Shown here: piece by piece, positions 40,852-43,269 of the stretch
Layout: each line of letters begins with the position of its first letter
How positions within the stretch are numbered: the stretch's first letter is position 1
Origin: Alphaproteobacteria bacterium
GTDB taxonomy: Bacteria; Pseudomonadota; Alphaproteobacteria; UBA6615
Assembly (NCBI GenBank): GCA_028279245.1
Contig: JANQOE010000119.1
Location: forward strand, 1-43,269
DNA length: 43,269 nt
Direction of reading: 5' to 3'
Notes under the pieces: model-generated
The model's input: only the letters and a program-made list of their open reading frames with translations
What the model was told of the DNA's origin: nothing
Databases searched by the model: none
Position numbers and translations under genes: made by a program

Positions 40852-41515
40852 CCAGTTGCTCCAATGCCACGCGGATGTGGGGCAGGATGCCGGCAACGAT
40901 CACTTCAACGCCGGCCGCGTTCGGATGCATGCCGTCGGACTGGTTGAGCGACGGCTGGGCGGCCACGCCCTCCAGAAAGAAGGGATAGAACTCGACGTTG
41001 TGGCGGTCGGCGAGTTCGGGGAAGACGCCATTGAAGGCCTTGCTGTACTCGGAGCCCAGGTTGGGCGGCGCAAACATGCCGGCTAGTACGGCAACGATGT
41101 CCTCTTCGCGCAGGCGCGTGAGAATGGCGTCCAGGTTATCGAAAGTCTTGGCCGGGTCGAGGCCGCGCAATCCATCGTTGGCGCCCAACTCGACGATCAC
41201 AAGGTCGGGATCATCCGCCAGGACCCAGTCGAGGCGCGCCAAGCCGCCGGCGGTGGTGTCACCGGACACGCCGCCATTGACGACGCGTGCGGCGATACCC
41301 GCTTCTTGCAACGCCGTTTCAAGGCGTGCGGGGAACGCATCTTCATCGGCGAGACCAAAACCGGCGGTGAGACTGTCGCCCAAGGTGGCGATAGTAACGG
41401 TTTCGGCGGCGGCTGGGTGCGGCGCCAGGCCGAAAGAGACCGCCATGCCGACAATCAACGCGTTGAAAAGCGGCCGCTTCGCGCCATATCGCTGAAGTGT
41501 CCGGGATAGGATCAT
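40841..41515 (-). CDS. tesA: GDSL-family arylesterase/thioesterase (TesA-like)
   Basis: This 224-residue SGNH hydrolase has a signal peptide (FNALIVGMAVSFGLAPHPAAA), so it is periplasmic. The catalytic and oxyanion residues are Ser48 in TLGDSLTAGFG, a Gly in NGGVSGDTTAGG, Asn113 in ELGANDGLRG, and Asp194 and His197 in SDGMHPNAAG. TesA of E. coli acts as thioesterase I, protease I and lysophospholipase. The ATG at 41515 directly overlaps the ATG of the divergent ABC gene; an earlier ATG at 41539 is possible. This divergent tesA-ybbA layout is widely conserved. Confidence 0.92.
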   Translation of the reverse strand: MILSRTLQRYGAKRPLFNALIVGMAVSFGLAPHPAAAETVTIATLGDSLTAGFGLADEDAFPARLETALQEAGIAARVVNGGVSGDTTAGGLARLDWVLADDPDLVIVELGANDGLRGLDPAKTFDNLDAILTRLREEDIVAVLAGMFAPPNLGSEYSKAFNGVFPELADRHNVEFYPFFLEGVAAQPSLNQSDGMHPNAAGVEVIVAGILPHIRVALEQLDGS

Positions 41516-42227
41516 GATCGGCGACACGGGCCCCGTCATTCGGTTGCAGCAGGTCGAGCTTCATTTGGCCAGTGCCGAAGGCCAGGTCAATATTTTGAAG
41601 GGTGTCGACCTGGAAGTCACCGCCGGCGAGGCGGTCGGCCTGGTCGGTCCGTCTGGTTCGGGTAAATCCAGCACGCTGATGATCTTGGCCGGCCTTGAGC
41701 AAGCAACTGGCGGGGAGGTGGTGGTGGCCGGCCATTCGCTGAGCGGGATGAGCGAGGATGGGCTGGCGGTGTTCCGCCGCGATCATGTCGGCATCGTGTT
41801 CCAGGCGTTCCATCTGGTGCCGACGATGACCGCGCTGGAAAATGTGGCGGTGCCGTTGGAGCTGGCCGGGCAGGACGATGCGTTTGCCGAGGCGGAAGCC
41901 GGTTTGGGCAGCGTCGGGTTGGCCCATCGCCTAAGCCACTATCCCAGTCAGCTTTCCGGCGGCGAACAACAACGGGTCGCCTTGGCCCGGGCGTTCGTGG
42001 CGCGGCCGACGCTGTTGTTGGCGGACGAACCGACCGGCAATCTGGATTCCGAAACCGGGCATCAGGTGATCGAGGTGCTGTTCGACCTGCAGCGGCGGCA
42101 CGGTTCAACTTTGTTGCTGATCACCCATGATGAAGAGGTCGCGGCCCGCTGCGACCGGGTGGTGCGGATGCATGACGGGCGGATTGTCGCCGACACGCCG
42201 GCGCGGGCGCCGGAACCGGTCCGGTAG
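41514..42227 (+). CDS. ybbA: ABC transporter ATP-binding protein (YbbA/LolD-like)
   Basis: This 237-residue ATPase of the MacB/LolD class has Walker [12 protein letters not shown]-loop [11 protein letters not shown], signature [14 protein letters not shown], Walker [14 protein letters not shown] and a switch His in LLITHDEE. It is followed immediately by an FtsX-type permease gene (the ATG comes right after the TAG), so they form one exporter or mechanotransmission complex, like YbbA-YbbP. AGGA lies 3-4 nt before the ATG, unusually close. It is divergent from tesA with the start codons overlapping. Confidence 0.93.
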   Translation: MIGDTGPVIRLQQVELHLASAEGQVNILKGVDLEVTAGEAVGLVGPSGSGKSSTLMILAGLEQATGGEVVVAGHSLSGMSEDGLAVFRRDHVGIVFQAFHLVPTMTALENVAVPLELAGQDDAFAEAEAGLGSVGLAHRLSHYPSQLSGGEQQRVALARAFVARPTLLLADEPTGNLDSETGHQVIEVLFDLQRRHGSTLLLITHDEEVAARCDRVVRMHDGRIVADTPARAPEPVR

Positions 42228-43269
42228 ATGTTCGGTTGGGGGCTCGCCTGGCGTTTCGCGCGGCGGGAATTGCGCGGCGGTGTCGCCGGTTTCCGGGTGT
42301 TCCTGGCTTGCCTGGCGCTTGGGGTCGGGGCGATTGCCGCGGTCGGATCGCTGTCGGAGGCGGTGCTCGGCGGCTTGCGCGCGGACGCCAAGGTGCTGCT
42401 CGGCGGTGACGTATCCATCCAAACGGTGCACCAACCGATCGACGAAGCCGCGCGGGAATACTTGGCTGGGACCGGATCACTTAGCGAAACCAGCACCATG
42501 CGGTCGATGGTTCGCCGCTTGGACGGGGCGCGGCGCAGTCTGGTCGAATTGAAGGCGGTCGACGAAGCCTATCCACTCTACGGTCAGTTGGATGTTTCAC
42601 CGTCCGCGGGACTTGAGCGTGACGGTGATGCGTGGGGGGCGCTGGTCGATCCGAACCTGCTGACCCGGCTGGATCTTGAGATCGGCGATGAAGTGCGGGT
42701 CGGCGACGGACGCTTCATCTTGCGCGGGGTGATCGAACGGGAACCCGATCGGGCCAGCGGGTCAATCGGCCTGATCCTCGGGCCGCGGGTGTTGGTCAGT
42801 CGCGACGCACTGGCCGATGCGGGTTTGCTGCAGCCGGGCAGTCTGATCAATTACAGCTATCGGCTGCGCTTGCCTGGGGGGACGGACCTGGGGGGTTGGC
42901 AAGATCAACTTGATACGGCGTTTCCGGATGCGACGTGGCGGGTGCAAACCACCAACAACGCCGCGCCGCGATTGGATTGGTTGCTGCAACGGCTGACATT
43001 GTTCCTGACGCTGGTCGGTCTGACGGTGTTGCTGGTTGGCGGTGTCGGCGTGGCAAACGCCATTCGCGCCTACCTGGACCAGAAAACCGGGGTGATCGCA
43101 ACGCTGAAGTGTATCGGGGCGCCGCACGGTGTGGTGTTCCGCACTTTCTTCCTGCAAGTGATGGTGCTGGCGGCGGGCGGTATCGTCTTGGGGCTGGCGG
43201 CTGGTGCCGCCGTGCCGTTGCTAACGGCGCGCATTGTTGAATCGTTCTTGCCGGTGTCACTGCAGTTTG
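42228..43269 (+). CDS. ybbP: FtsX-like ABC transporter permease (YbbP-like), partial
   Basis: This open frame begins at the ATG directly after the ybbA-like stop and runs off the right edge after 347 codons. A first helix lies near residues 18-42 (VFLACLALGVGAIAAVGSLS), followed by a large periplasmic domain (about 50-255) and then helices from about 258 (LTLFLTLVGLTVLLVGGVGV) and about 308. YbbP relatives have about 800 residues and ten helices, so over half is missing. The FtsX pair ANAIRAYLDQKTGVIATLKC with KCIGAPHGVVFRTFFLQVMV is characteristic. It is thought to export lipophilic molecules from the inner membrane together with YbbA. Confidence 0.92.
   Translation, partial: MFGWGLAWRFARRELRGGVAGFRVFLACLALGVGAIAAVGSLSEAVLGGLRADAKVLLGGDVSIQTVHQPIDEAAREYLAGTGSLSETSTMRSMVRRLDGARRSLVELKAVDEAYPLYGQLDVSPSAGLERDGDAWGALVDPNLLTRLDLEIGDEVRVGDGRFILRGVIEREPDRASGSIGLILGPRVLVSRDALADAGLLQPGSLINYSYRLRLPGGTDLGGWQDQLDTAFPDATWRVQTTNNAAPRLDWLLQRLTLFLTLVGLTVLLVGGVGVANAIRAYLDQKTGVIATLKCIGAPHGVVFRTFFLQVMVLAAGGIVLGLAAGAAVPLLTARIVESFLPVSLQF

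Noticed and set aside
1..43269. Search for CRISPR arrays, tRNA/rRNA genes, transposases, integrases, toxin-antitoxin pairs and defence genes
   Set aside because: No regularly spaced direct repeats, cloverleaf-like genes, or proteins of those families were recognised; the window reads as ordinary metabolic chromosome.

Overview
The window is a GC-rich, gene-dense stretch of bacterial chromosome that looks alphaproteobacterial, probably a free-living heterotroph near the Rhodospirillales/Rhodobacterales. The reasons are an IalB-family protein next to rlmN, a Rhizobium-type (ReAV-like) asparaginase, a DUF1127 gene divergent from a GcvA-like LysR gene, and a polyol ABC operon closely resembling Rhodobacter smoEFGK/smoS. 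I see no rRNA, tRNA, CRISPR array, transposase, integrase or phage gene, so this looks like ordinary chromosome. No gap exceeds 300 bases; the longest gene-poor stretches are about 21687-21888, 28880-29021, 31237-31421, 37238-37396 and 38354-38501.

Layout. 1-4858: rlmN (cut by the left edge), ialB-like and a TrmH-family methylase on the minus strand, divergent from an asparaginase and a large multidomain methyltransferase. 4837-9395: an EamA exporter overlapping a DinB gene, DUF1127, a LysR regulator, a second EamA exporter, a VOC protein and pterin dehydratase. 9469-14297: a zincin peptidase and an Fe(II)/2OG hydroxylase, then a GMC oxidoreductase, a VOC protein, a WYL regulator, a DUF427 protein and another VOC protein. 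14426-17048 (minus): a compact set of MoaD/ThiS-like protein, BNR-propeller protein, Sir2 deacylase (frameshifted in this sequence) and Fe-S uracil-DNA glycosylase, with start and stop codons overlapping at two junctions. 17106-23091: a sugar-type ABC importer operon divergent from an enolase-superfamily dehydratase. 23154-25257 (minus): an ECF42-like sigma factor with its DGPF partner and an NTF2-like protein. 25319-26640: LMW phosphatase plus fructosamine-kinase-like gene, a probable protein-deglycation pair. 26719-28879 (minus): fasciclin protein, SDR, exported glutathione peroxidase and two possible tiny membrane proteins. 29022-31236: VOC, DCC-family thiol protein, a small membrane protein and a third EamA exporter. 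31422-38353 (minus): a complete polyol uptake and oxidation operon with its SorC-family regulator and matching operator-like sites at both promoters. 38502-43269: GrpB family, then thpR, FIST and a TesA-like esterase on the minus strand, divergent from a YbbA/YbbP-type ABC exporter that runs off the right edge.

How the genes work together. The clearest physiological unit is 31422-38353: a binding protein, two permeases and an ATPase import a hexitol, two SDR dehydrogenases oxidise it, and the SorC protein probably senses the sugar and controls both transcripts through TTGAGCAATTGCTC-like sites. The second importer (17106-21686) probably feeds the divergent acid-sugar dehydratase. The most unusual unit is the MoaD-like/BNR/Sir2/UDG run: it is tightly coupled, its joint function is unknown, and its Sir2 gene is interrupted by one extra base in a C6 run.
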